A DNA stretch of 18,050 nt. Source: an uncultured Actinomycetes bacterium (GTDB lineage Bacteria; Actinomycetota; Actinomycetes; S36-B12). A program made the translations under genes and the position numbers. Every line of letters starts with the position of its first letter. Within the stretch, counting starts at the first letter, position 1. Below the pieces are notes generated by a model. It did no database searches and was not told the origin of the DNA. It saw only the letters and a program-made list of their open reading frames with translations. Where the stretch lies: NCBI GenBank assembly GCA_903848435.1, contig CAINGG010000158.1, positions 1 through 18,050 on the forward strand, given 5' to 3'. Shown here in pieces: positions 1-6,771 of the stretch.

Positions 1-126
1 CGCGACTTCAGCCTGTCGACCCTGCAGGGCCGCACGGTCATGCAGGCCATCGACATCGGCATCGACACCAGGGAGATCTGGGACGCCGTGTGCGGCGTCG
101 TCGATGTGCCCTCGCTCCTGCGCTAG
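1..126 (+). CDS. DUF3046 family protein, C-terminal part only
   Basis: An open frame enters from the left edge and stops with TAG at 124-126, giving 41 residues that end in GVVDVPSLLR. The pieces GRTVMQAIDIGID and IWDAVCGVVDVP match what I know of the C-terminal half of DUF3046 proteins (GRTV-x-A-x-x-x-G-x-x-x-x-x-VW-x-AVC). These are small actinobacterial proteins of about 60-70 residues with no established role, and their gene usually lies just before recA. That expected neighbour is present here, but an MFS gene and a vapBC pair separate the two. The start codon and promoter lie outside the window. The family call rests on motif memory and gene order, not on a search. Confidence 0.72.
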   Translation, partial: RDFSLSTLQGRTVMQAIDIGIDTREIWDAVCGVVDVPSLLR

Positions 127-138
127 CGTCGGCGCGCG

Positions 139-1437
139 ATGACCGCCACCGAACTTCCACTCGACGCCATCGACGTTCCGCGCGTCCAGCGCCGCACTGT
201 CGGCGTGCTCGCTGGAAGCCAGGTGTTGTCCGGCATCGCCATCGCTGGCTCCGTGGCCGCAGGTTCGCTCATCGCGGTGTCGGTGTCCGGATCGGAGGCC
301 GTCGCGGGGCTCGCGCAGACCTTCGGCGTGCTGGGTGCGGCACTCATGGCCCTGCCCCTCGCGCGCCTCGCCCTGTCGAAGGGTCGGCGCGCCTCGCTGT
401 CGGTGGGCTACGGCGTTGGCGGAGCGGGAGCCGTGATCGTCATCGCGGGCGCCGTCTGGCAATCGCTGCCGCTCATCCTCATCGGCTGCCTGCTCGTTGG
501 CGTTGCCTCCGCGTCGGGCTATCAGGCCCGGTATGCGGCGGTGGACCTCGCCGTCGACGACAAGCGCGGCCAGCAGCTGTCCTACGTCGTCTGGGCCGGC
601 ACGATCGGCGCCGTCCTGGGGCCCAATCTGCTGGCACCGTCAGGTGCGCTGGGCCGAGCGCTCGGCCTGCCCGAGCTGGCCGGTCCCTACGTCGTCACGG
701 CGGTGACCCTGCTCGGTGCCGTCGTCATCCTCCTCGTCCTTCTTCGCCCGGACCCCTATCTCCTCGCTGCGCGCCTGCGCGCCAGGCAGGACGCCGCGGC
801 CGCCCGGGAATTCGTGAAGCCGCGATTGCGAGATGGCATCTCGCACCTGCGCGGCAGCAGGATGGCGCTCCTGGGCATGTGCGCGATCGCGCTGGGCCAC
901 GTCGTCATGGTGATGGTCATGGTCATGACGCCGGTGCACATGGCACACGTCGATGTCACGCTCACGCTGATCGGCCTGGTCATCAGCGTGCACGTCGCAG
1001 GGATGTACGCGCTGTCTCCCGTCGTCGGTTGGGGAGTCGATCGCTTCGGTCGCGTGCCCGTCATCGTCACCGGGGTGGTCATCTTGCTCGCGGCCTGCCT
1101 CATCGCGGGCATCGCGCCCGGCGACAACGTCGCCATGCTGGGCGTCGGCCTCTTCCTGCTCGGCCTGGGCTGGTCGTGCACCCTCATCGCCGGCTCCACG
1201 CTGCTCGTCGACGACGTCGGCCCGGTGGATCGTCCGTCGGTGCAGGGGTTGTCCGACCTCGTCATGAACGGCGCCGGCGCGGTTGGGGGAGCGGTCGCGG
1301 GCCTGATCGTGGCCTTCTCGTCGTACGCCGTCCTGTGCGCCGTGGCGGCCGTGCCCGTGCTGGCACTGGGAATCCTGGCGGCGATGTGGGGGCGGTCGCG
1401 CTCAGGATCAGATGAGCTCAGCGCGCAATCCGACTGA
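139..1437 (+). CDS. MFS-type membrane transporter
   Basis: The 432-residue protein consists almost wholly of hydrophobic segments separated by short charged loops, about twelve in all, which is the usual size and layout of a major facilitator superfamily permease. A loop near residues 75-85 (PLARLALSKGRRASL) resembles MFS motif A between helices 2 and 3, and VGWGVDRFGRVPV near residues 297-309 resembles its counterpart in the second half. A basic loop near residues 205-240 would be the central cytoplasmic linker. The substrate cannot be read from the sequence; drug or metabolite efflux is common for this type. ATG at 139 lies 12 nt after the preceding stop and has no clear Shine-Dalgarno sequence. 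A TAGCGT hexamer at 124-129 could act as a -10 box with a very short leader. The last 30 bp overlap the tail of vapC on the other strand. Confidence 0.85.
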   Translation: MTATELPLDAIDVPRVQRRTVGVLAGSQVLSGIAIAGSVAAGSLIAVSVSGSEAVAGLAQTFGVLGAALMALPLARLALSKGRRASLSVGYGVGGAGAVIVIAGAVWQSLPLILIGCLLVGVASASGYQARYAAVDLAVDDKRGQQLSYVVWAGTIGAVLGPNLLAPSGALGRALGLPELAGPYVVTAVTLLGAVVILLVLLRPDPYLLAARLRARQDAAAAREFVKPRLRDGISHLRGSRMALLGMCAIALGHVVMVMVMVMTPVHMAHVDVTLTLIGLVISVHVAGMYALSPVVGWGVDRFGRVPVIVTGVVILLAACLIAGIAPGDNVAMLGVGLFLLGLGWSCTLIAGSTLLVDDVGPVDRPSVQGLSDLVMNGAGAVGGAVAGLIVAFSSYAVLCAVAAVPVLALGILAAMWGRSRSGSDELSAQSD

Positions 1438-1803
1438 GGTCGCCAACTCCGCCTGCGCCCGATCGCGGGTGAGCAGCGGCACGCCGTGGCGGGCGGCGAC
1501 GGCGAGGATCATGCAGTCCACGATGCCGACGCGAAGGCGCCGCCGAAGCGCTGTGCGTCGTAGTTGCGTAGCCGCGGTGAAGTCCGACGTGATGTCGAAC
1601 GACAGGAGCGGACTGCGCAAGAGCAGTCTCTCGACCTCAAGGCTGTCTCGCGCGCTGGACGTGCCGCTGAGCAACTCCATCGCGACGGCCTCGGTGTGGC
1701 CTGCGCTGTTGTTCTCGACGAAGTCGCGCAGGGCTGATGAGGGCTGGCGGATGAAGTCGATCCAAGCGGAGGAGTCAGCCAAGCAGGTGGTCATCGTCAT
1801 CAT
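1408..1803 (-). CDS. vapC: VapC-family PIN-domain toxin (ribonuclease)
   Basis: The 131-residue product has the PIN layout: LADSSAWID at the N-terminus (Asp10), AMELLSG (Glu43), VDCMILAVA (Asp96) and LLTRDR (Asp114). These are the four acidic residues that bind Mg2+/Mn2+ in VapC endoribonucleases. Family knowledge says such toxins cut tRNA, rRNA or other RNA when released from their antitoxin; the target here is unknown. The gene overlaps vapB by up to 29 nt, which fits translational coupling. Three in-frame ATGs at 1803, 1800 and 1794 could each be the start; none has a strong ribosome site, and 1794 would put the first Asp at residue 7, closer to many relatives. The 3' end overlaps the MFS gene tail to tail by 30 bp. 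All catalytic residues are present, so the toxin looks intact. Confidence 0.88.
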   Translation of the reverse strand: MMTMTTCLADSSAWIDFIRQPSSALRDFVENNSAGHTEAVAMELLSGTSSARDSLEVERLLLRSPLLSFDITSDFTAATQLRRTALRRRLRVGIVDCMILAVAARHGVPLLTRDRAQAELATSVGLRAELI

Positions 1804-1984
1804 CTGGCGGGAGCTCGAAATCGGGTATCGACCCGGCCATGGCGAGGGCCTCGTCTGTCGTCATCGGATTGCCGACGAGGCTGCGGAGTGCATAGTCGAC
1901 AGCCTCGCGTTTGGTGGTCAGCTGGTAGCGCACCATCACACGCTGGACGAGCTCCTCGTCGATGTCGATATTCGTTCGGGCCAT
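1775..1984 (-). CDS. vapB: VapB-type antitoxin
   Basis: The 69-residue protein begins MARTNIDIDEELVQRVM, a short beta strand followed by helices as in VapB antitoxins of the ribbon-helix-helix type (MRTTIDI-like start). Residues 1-40 would bind DNA as a dimer; the acidic C-terminal tail (FELPPDDDDD) is the expected toxin-neutralising part. A longer open frame extends upstream to 2119, but the extra 45 residues look like translated promoter DNA, so ATG at 1984 was chosen. On the minus strand a TACGGT hexamer (1997-1992) lies 7 nt before this ATG, which suggests a leaderless transcript. A perfect inverted repeat next to it is a likely autoregulatory operator. The gene is divergent from recA. 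By eye vapBC is less G+C-rich than its neighbours, consistent with acquisition. Confidence 0.85.
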   Translation of the reverse strand: MARTNIDIDEELVQRVMVRYQLTTKREAVDYALRSLVGNPMTTDEALAMAGSIPDFELPPDDDDDHLLG

Positions 1985-1991
1985 GTGGACG

Positions 1992-2012
1992 ACCGTACAC
2001 CTACTTGGTGTA
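1992..2012 (-). promoter_or_regulatory. vapB -10 box and probable VapBC operator
   Basis: TACACC (1996-2001) and GGTGTA (2007-2012) form a perfect 6-bp inverted repeat with a 5-bp spacer. It overlaps by two bases a minus-strand TACGGT hexamer (1997-1992) that lies 7 nt before the vapB ATG. A VapB dimer bound here would cover the promoter just upstream of the -10 box, as expected of an autoregulated toxin-antitoxin operon. The sequence match is seen; the function is inferred. Confidence 0.55.
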
Positions 2013-2039
2013 TGACTCACGTGCGCGCCTGCCCCCCTC

Positions 2040-2055
2040 CACGCCGTCCGGCGTG
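2040..2055. repeat. 16-bp interrupted palindrome upstream of the recA LexA box
   Basis: CACGCCG and CGGCGTG are perfect inverted copies separated by TC. The element lies 10 bp before the recA LexA box and about 55 bp upstream of the vapB start. It could be a protein binding site or a short hairpin that separates the two divergent units; no run of T follows it. No known regulator could be assigned. Confidence 0.35.
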
Positions 2056-2065
2056 TCGGCTCAGT

Positions 2066-2081
2066 TCGAACACCTGTTCGT
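2066..2081. promoter_or_regulatory. LexA-binding SOS box of recA
   Basis: TCGAACACCTGTTCGT contains CGAAC-N4-GTTCG, the perfect dyad of the Gram-positive/actinobacterial LexA box. It ends 3 bp before a TAGTGT hexamer (2084-2089) that is the best -10 candidate for recA, so bound LexA would sit between -35 and -10 and block transcription. No good -35 hexamer is visible. The predicted leader is then about 118 nt. Confidence 0.88.
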
Positions 2082-2083
2082 CC

Positions 2084-2089
2084 TAGTGT
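2084..2089 (+). promoter_or_regulatory. Probable recA -10 hexamer
   Basis: TAGTGT fits TAnnnT and lies immediately downstream of the LexA box. Transcription would begin near 2096. The -35 region (TCAGTT at 17-bp spacing) is poor, which is common for actinobacterial promoters. Confidence 0.45.
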
Positions 2090-2213
2090 GTGTCTCGGCG
2101 CCGCTCTCCACAGCACCACCGGCGCCCGGAGCGACTGTCAGACCCCGGTCCTACGGTCGCCCCGACCCACCAACCAGGGCCGGACAGACCGGCCGAGCAC
2201 ACAAGGAGAGGCC

Positions 2214-3302
2214 ATGGCCGCCAAGGAGAGCAGCACCCCCGGCACGGATCGCGAGAAGGCCCTTGAAGCCGCCCTCGCCCAGATCGAGCGCCAGTTCGGC
2301 AAAGGCTCGGTCATGCGCCTCGGCGACGAGGGCCGCGCCCCCGTCGAGGTCATCCCGACCGGTTCCATCGCCCTCGACGTTGCCCTCGGCATCGGCGGCC
2401 TGCCGCGCGGCCGCATCGTCGAGATCTACGGCCCGGAGTCCAGCGGCAAGACGACGCTGGCCCTGCACGCGATCGCCAACGTCCAGCGTGCCGGCGGCAT
2501 CGCCGCGATGATCGACGCCGAGCATGCGCTCGATCCGATCTACGCCGCGGGTCTCGGTGTCGACCTCGACAGCCTCTACGTCTCGCAGCCCGACACCGGC
2601 GAGCAGGCCCTGGAGATCGCCGACACGCTCGTGCGCTCCGGTGCCGTCGACCTCATCGTCATCGACTCGGTCGCCGCACTCGTGCCGCGCGCTGAGATCG
2701 AGGGCGAGATGGGCGACAGTCACGTCGGCCTGCAGGCGCGCCTCATGAGCCAGGCGCTGCGCAAGATGGCCGGTGCCTTGAGTCAGACGGGCACGACCGC
2801 GATCTTCATCAACCAGCTGCGCGAGAAGATCGGCGTGATGTTCGGCTCGCCCGAGACCACGACGGGCGGCAAGGCGCTGAAGTTCTACGCCTCCGTGCGC
2901 CTCGACATCCGTCGCATCGAGACCCTCAAGGGCGGCACCGAGGCCGTCGGCAACCGCACGCGCGTCAAGGTCGTCAAAAACAAGATGGCCCCGCCCTTCA
3001 AGCAGGCCGAGTTCGACATCCTCTACGGCGAGGGCATTTCCCGCGAGGGAAGCCTCATCGACCTGGGCGTCGACGCGGGCATCGTCAAGAAGTCCGGCGC
3101 CTGGTACACCTACGAGGGCGACCAGCTCGGCCAGGGCAAGGAGAACTCCCGCGCCTTCCTGCGCGACAACCCTGACCTGGCCAACGAGATCGAAAAGCGC
3201 ATCAAGGAGACGATGGGCATCGGAGCGCGGCTCGACGAGCCGGCTGCTGCGATCGTCGACGTCGACATCGACGCGCCGATCGATGTCGTGCCCATCGACT
3301 AG
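2214..3302 (+). CDS. recA: RecA recombinase
   Basis: The 362-residue protein is a complete RecA, the ATP-dependent filament protein that pairs homologous DNA and triggers LexA self-cleavage. Visible landmarks are IERQFGKGSVMRLG near residue 25, Walker A GPESSGKT at 73-80, IDAEHALDP near 103, the Walker B region LIVIDSVAAL, and the loop 2 region GVMFGSPETTTGGKALKFYASVRLD. The C-terminus is acidic as usual. There is no intein, unlike some mycobacterial RecAs. The reading frame is open further upstream to 2088, but ATG at 2214 is preceded by AAGGAGAG (2203-2210) and gives the standard N-terminus. A LexA box lies about 130 bp upstream. recX follows after 2 nt, so the two are co-transcribed. Confidence 0.98.
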   Translation: MAAKESSTPGTDREKALEAALAQIERQFGKGSVMRLGDEGRAPVEVIPTGSIALDVALGIGGLPRGRIVEIYGPESSGKTTLALHAIANVQRAGGIAAMIDAEHALDPIYAAGLGVDLDSLYVSQPDTGEQALEIADTLVRSGAVDLIVIDSVAALVPRAEIEGEMGDSHVGLQARLMSQALRKMAGALSQTGTTAIFINQLREKIGVMFGSPETTTGGKALKFYASVRLDIRRIETLKGGTEAVGNRTRVKVVKNKMAPPFKQAEFDILYGEGISREGSLIDLGVDAGIVKKSGAWYTYEGDQLGQGKENSRAFLRDNPDLANEIEKRIKETMGIGARLDEPAAAIVDVDIDAPIDVVPID

Positions 3303-3304
3303 CC

Positions 3305-3841
3305 ATGACGGCGTCCATGACGCACGGAAACGCCGATCCTTCGGGGGCTGAGGAGCACTCGGACCCCGTCAATGTCGCGCGCATCCTCGTGCTTCGCAGG
3401 CTCGACTCGGCTCCGCGCACGCGCGCGGAGCTCGAGTCGTATCTGCGCAAGCGAGGCGTGCCCGACGAGGCGGCTGCTGAGGTCCTCGATCGCTTCGAAG
3501 AGGTCGGCTTGATCGACGATGCCGCCTACGCCCAGGGCTGGGTGAGCAGTCGTCACGGCAGCAAGGGCCTGGGGCGGCGTGCGGTGGCCGCTGAACTGCG
3601 TCGCAAGGGTGTGGCGGCCGACATCGTTGCCGCGGCGCTGGAGCCCATCGACGAAGGCCAGGAGCGCGAGCGAGCCCGCGCGCTTGCCGTTGCCCGCCTG
3701 CCGCAGGTCCTGGGGCTGCCCTATCCGACACAGGTGCGCCGGCTGATGGGTGCGCTGACGCGGCGCGGGTACGACGTATCGATGTCGTCTGAAGTCGTGC
3801 GTCAGGTGGTCGCGGGGGAGACGTCAGCCGGCGTCGAATGA
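3305..3841 (+). CDS. recX: RecX, regulator of RecA
   Basis: The 178-residue protein carries the three-helix repeats of RecX: ARILVLRRLDSAPRTRAELESYLRKRGV, then VLDRFEEVGLIDDAAYAQGWVSSR, then GRRAVAAELRRKGV. RecX binds along the RecA filament and limits its activity. ATG at 3305 follows the recA stop by 2 nt, implying translational coupling; a second ATG at 3317 is possible because the N-terminal 20 residues are not conserved in the family. The gene is in the SOS unit with recA. Its last 40 bp overlap the tail of the convergent marR gene, leaving no room for an ordinary intergenic terminator. Confidence 0.93.
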   Translation: MTASMTHGNADPSGAEEHSDPVNVARILVLRRLDSAPRTRAELESYLRKRGVPDEAAAEVLDRFEEVGLIDDAAYAQGWVSSRHGSKGLGRRAVAAELRRKGVAADIVAAALEPIDEGQERERARALAVARLPQVLGLPYPTQVRRLMGALTRRGYDVSMSSEVVRQVVAGETSAGVE

Positions 3842-4350
3842 CGCACCGCGCTCTCCAGCCACGGTGCCAGTGACTCTGCCATCGAGTCGGCCAGGCGCGA
3901 CAGCAGCGAGCCGAGCGTCGCGAGCTCATCGTCGTTGAAGACAGCACAGGCGTGGTCGAGGTAGGCGACGCGGAGTCGGTGCACGAACTCCACGGTCTCG
4001 CTGCCCAATGGGGTGAGCGACACGCTTACCCGTCGGCCGTCTTCGGGCAGTGACCCGCGGGTCACGAACCCGTCCTCCTCCGCCTCGGCGACCAGGCGGC
4101 TTGCCGTCGAGCGGTCCAGCTGCAAGGCGGCCGCGACATCCGAAATCGTGACCGGTCCAGGACGTTTGCTCAATTCGCCGATCGCCTCGCAGGCCAGTAC
4201 CTTCGAGATCTCGACCGGGCGCCCGATGCGGGGCATCGGCACGGTGAGCGCAGGGGGCCGCGAGACCACCCGTCGCATGGACTGCATGGCCTGGTCCACG
4301 AGGGCAACCTGGGGGGCCCGGGCACCGGAGCCCGAAGTTGCGTGTGTCAT
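3802..4350 (-). CDS. MarR-family transcriptional regulator
   Basis: The 182-residue protein has a winged helix-turn-helix of MarR type: ISDVAAALQLDRSTASRLVAEAEEDGFVTR near residues 69-98, followed by a wing (LPEDGRRVSVSLTPLG) and a C-terminal helix for dimerisation. Such proteins usually repress a neighbouring efflux gene and release DNA when a ligand binds. The divergent MmpL-type exporter, 47 bp away, is the obvious target along with the gene itself. The start at 4350 has no ribosome site, but a minus-strand TACGTT hexamer (4362-4357) ends 6 nt before the ATG, suggesting a leaderless transcript. An internal start near residue 22 is the alternative. The 3' end overlaps recX by 40 bp. Confidence 0.88.
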   Translation of the reverse strand: MTHATSGSGARAPQVALVDQAMQSMRRVVSRPPALTVPMPRIGRPVEISKVLACEAIGELSKRPGPVTISDVAAALQLDRSTASRLVAEAEEDGFVTRGSLPEDGRRVSVSLTPLGSETVEFVHRLRVAYLDHACAVFNDDELATLGSLLSRLADSMAESLAPWLESAVRHSTPADVSPATT

Positions 4351-4378
4351 ACAACTAACGTAGCGTCATTCACACAAC
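4338..4378. promoter_or_regulatory. Shared marR/mmpL promoter and operator region
   Basis: For the plus-strand exporter, TTGCGT (4338-4343) and TAGCGT (4361-4366) are 17 bp apart and form a good promoter, its -35 lying inside the first codons of marR. For marR, minus-strand TACGTT (4362-4357) is a -10 candidate, so the two -10 boxes overlap by two bases. CATACAAC (4348-4355) and CACACAAC (4371-4378) are near-identical direct repeats 23 bp apart that flank the -10 boxes. They are candidate binding sites for the MarR protein. Confidence 0.5.
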
Positions 4379-4397
4379 GTCGCCAGAGGAGATTCGC

Positions 4398-6743
4398 ATG
4401 GGAGCGCTGTCGCGCTGGGCCGTCCGCAAGCCGGTCTGGGCACTTGTCGCCTGGTTCATCGCCATGGTGGCAGTCGTCGGCATCGGCACGCGCCTCGGCG
4501 GCGAGCTCAACGACTCCTTCGCCCTTCCCGATACCGAGTCCACGACCGCCACCGCGATGCTGTCGACGCTACCGCCCAACGAAGGTGGCGAGGCCGCGGT
4601 TCGCATCGTGTGGTCTCCGGTCGGAGGCGACGTCACCGATCCCGCGGTGGAGGCGGCCATCACGCCCGTGCTGCAGGACATCGCAGCACTCGACTCGGTG
4701 ACCTGTGTCAGCAATCCCTACGGCGACTCCTTCGGCCGCGATTGCCCGCAACGCGGTGGGGGCGGCGAGATGCCTGACTTCCTCGCCGAGAAGCTGGCGC
4801 CGGCGTTCGCAGCGACGGACAAGGCCACCTCGCCCATCAGCGCCGATGGCACCGTCGCGTTCGCGCGCGTGAGCCTCGGCGGCACCGGAGCCGACATCTC
4901 CGCTGCTGACGCGCAGGCAATCGTGGCCGCGGTCAAGGCTGCCAATACCGATGCCCTGCAGGTGGGGGCCGGCGGTCAGGTGCTGGAGTTCGCGGCCACT
5001 GAGCCGCCCTCGAGCGAAGGCATCGGCATCGCCGTCGCCATCGTGATCCTCCTGATCGCATTCGGCTCGCTGATCGCGGCTGGCATGCCCATCATCGTGG
5101 CCCTCCTCGGCCTGGTGGTCGGGCAGATGCTGGTCCTCGTCGTCGCGCGCTTCCTCGATGTTGCGACGTTCGCTCCCACGCTGGCGGCGATGATCGGCCT
5201 CGGCGTCGGCATCGACTACGCGCTGTTCGTCATGAATCGCTACCGCCAGGCCCTCCTGGCCGGCCACGATAAGAATGCTGCCGCCTACGAGGCCATCGGA
5301 ACGGCCGGACGCGCGGTGCAGTTCGCCGGCGCCACCGTCATCATCGCCTTGCTCGGGCTCTTCGTGCTGCGCATCAGCTTCTTCAACGGACTGGCGGTCG
5401 CCGCTGCCGTCACGGTGCTGTCGGTCATGCTCGCCGCCCTGTGGCTGCTGCCCGCCCTGCTATCACTCCTCGGCACCAAGGCCCTGGCCATTCGGATGCC
5501 GTGGGCCCGCAAGACGAAGGTCGACGGCACCAAGCATCCCGAGGGCCGTCGATTCCTTTCCTATGGCCGGCTCCTGCAGCGCAAGCCGCTCATTCCGGCC
5601 CTACTTGCACTCGGGGTGGTGGTCGTGGTGGCCATCCCGACGTTCTCGCTCCGCCTCGGCTTTGCGGACGACAGCGGCAAGCCCGAGTCCAACACCGCGC
5701 GCATCGCCTACGACCTCATGTCTGAAGGATTCGGTCCGGGCGTGAACGGCCCGTTCTTCGCGGCGGTCAACCTGCCCGCCCCGCGGGATCTCGACGCCCT
5801 GGCTGAGACGGTCCAGATCCTGTCGCAGACCCCCGGGGTCGCCAGCACGCTGCCCAATGCCGACATGCTGCCGATATACGAGATCAGCCCCACGGCGTTC
5901 AGCGACAACGGGATCGTGACCTCGATCCTCATCACCCCCGACTCCGCTCCGCAGGACATCGCCACCAGCGACCTGCTCCAGCGACTGCGCACCGAGACGG
6001 CACCTGCCATCGAGGCCGCGACCGGTGCCACGATCTACATCGGTGGTTCGCAGGCCATCACGCAGGACTTCACCCAGGTGCTGATCGATGTCCTGCCGCT
6101 CTTCCTCGGCATCGTGATCTTCCTGGGCTTCGTGGCCCTGATGATCCTGTTCCGCTCGATCCTCGTGCCGCTCACAGCCGCCGTGACCAGCCTGCTGAGT
6201 TTTGCCGCCGCGATGGGCATCACCGTCGCCGTCTTCCAGTGGGGGTGGCTCGCGGGGCCCCTCGGTGTCACCAGCACCGGTCCGATCTTCCCGTTCCTGC
6301 CGGTGATGGTCTTCGCGATCCTGTTCGGCCTGTCCATGGACTACCAGGTCTTCCTCGTCTCGCGCATGCAGGAGGAGTGGGAACGCACCGGCGACAACAG
6401 GCTCGCCGTGCGCCGCGGCCTCGCGGGCTCCGGCCGCGTCGTGGTGATCGCGGCGGCGATCATGTCGAGCGTCTTCCTAGCCTTCGTCCCGTCCACCAAC
6501 GGCACCATCAAGCTCTTCGGCCTTGCCCTGGCGTCCGCCGTGATCATCGACGCCTTCATCGTGCGCTTGGTCCTCGTCCCGTCGCTCATGACCATGTTCG
6601 GCAGGGCCAACTGGTGGATCCCGGGATGGCTGCAGCGCATGCTGCCGCGCATCCAGGTCGAGGCGGGCGATGACGAGATCGTGCCGGATTGGGCCGAGGA
6701 CGACCCTGATCGGCCGCGCGAGCGCCAGCCCGTCGGCGTGTAG
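4398..6743 (+). CDS. MmpL/RND-superfamily membrane exporter
   Basis: The 781-residue protein has the MmpL layout: one N-terminal membrane helix (about 12-32), an extracytoplasmic domain, a block of five helices, then the same arrangement again in the second half. GVGIDYALFVMNRYR places Asp273-Tyr274 in the fourth helix, and LSMDYQVFLVSRMQEEW places Asp648-Tyr649 in the tenth. These match the two Asp-Tyr pairs that carry protons in MmpL3, so the pump should be active. Cys103 and Cys116 in the first outer domain could form a disulfide. Family members export lipids, siderophores or drugs; the substrate here is unknown. The ribosome site AGAGGAG (4385-4391) supports ATG at 4398. Control by the divergent MarR regulator is likely. 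Confidence 0.9.
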   Translation: MGALSRWAVRKPVWALVAWFIAMVAVVGIGTRLGGELNDSFALPDTESTTATAMLSTLPPNEGGEAAVRIVWSPVGGDVTDPAVEAAITPVLQDIAALDSVTCVSNPYGDSFGRDCPQRGGGGEMPDFLAEKLAPAFAATDKATSPISADGTVAFARVSLGGTGADISAADAQAIVAAVKAANTDALQVGAGGQVLEFAATEPPSSEGIGIAVAIVILLIAFGSLIAAGMPIIVALLGLVVGQMLVLVVARFLDVATFAPTLAAMIGLGVGIDYALFVMNRYRQALLAGHDKNAAAYEAIGTAGRAVQFAGATVIIALLGLFVLRISFFNGLAVAAAVTVLSVMLAALWLLPALLSLLGTKALAIRMPWARKTKVDGTKHPEGRRFLSYGRLLQRKPLIPALLALGVVVVVAIPTFSLRLGFADDSGKPESNTARIAYDLMSEGFGPGVNGPFFAAVNLPAPRDLDALAETVQILSQTPGVASTLPNADMLPIYEISPTAFSDNGIVTSILITPDSAPQDIATSDLLQRLRTETAPAIEAATGATIYIGGSQAITQDFTQVLIDVLPLFLGIVIFLGFVALMILFRSILVPLTAAVTSLLSFAAAMGITVAVFQWGWLAGPLGVTSTGPIFPFLPVMVFAILFGLSMDYQVFLVSRMQEEWERTGDNRLAVRRGLAGSGRVVVIAAAIMSSVFLAFVPSTNGTIKLFGLALASAVIIDAFIVRLVLVPSLMTMFGRANWWIPGWLQRMLPRIQVEAGDDEIVPDWAEDDPDRPRERQPVGV

Positions 6744-6759
6744 CAACCGTACGGCGCCC

Positions 6760-6765
6760 TACCCT
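6760..6765 (+). promoter_or_regulatory. Probable -10 box of miaB (leaderless start)
   Basis: TACCCT is followed by exactly 6 nt and then GTG at 6772. A start site 7 nt after the hexamer would fall on the first base of the start codon. There is no ribosome-binding sequence before the GTG, which supports a leaderless message. No good -35 is seen. Confidence 0.5.
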
Positions 6766-6771
6766 GGTGCC

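Noticed and set aside
90..1415. 441-residue open frame overlapping the MFS gene in another frame
   Set aside because: It is Arg-rich with no domain pattern, as expected for a shadow frame of high-G+C DNA; the overlapping frame encodes a clear membrane transporter.
2040..2090. PafBC-type (RecA-NDp) LexA-independent promoter of recA
   Set aside because: TGTCGG occurs at 2054-2059, but no TAnnnT hexamer lies at the required distance (about 8 nt after the full element); the available -10 at 2084 is too far.
2214..3302. Intein in recA
   Set aside because: Some mycobacterial recA genes carry one; here the reading frame is continuous and of normal length.
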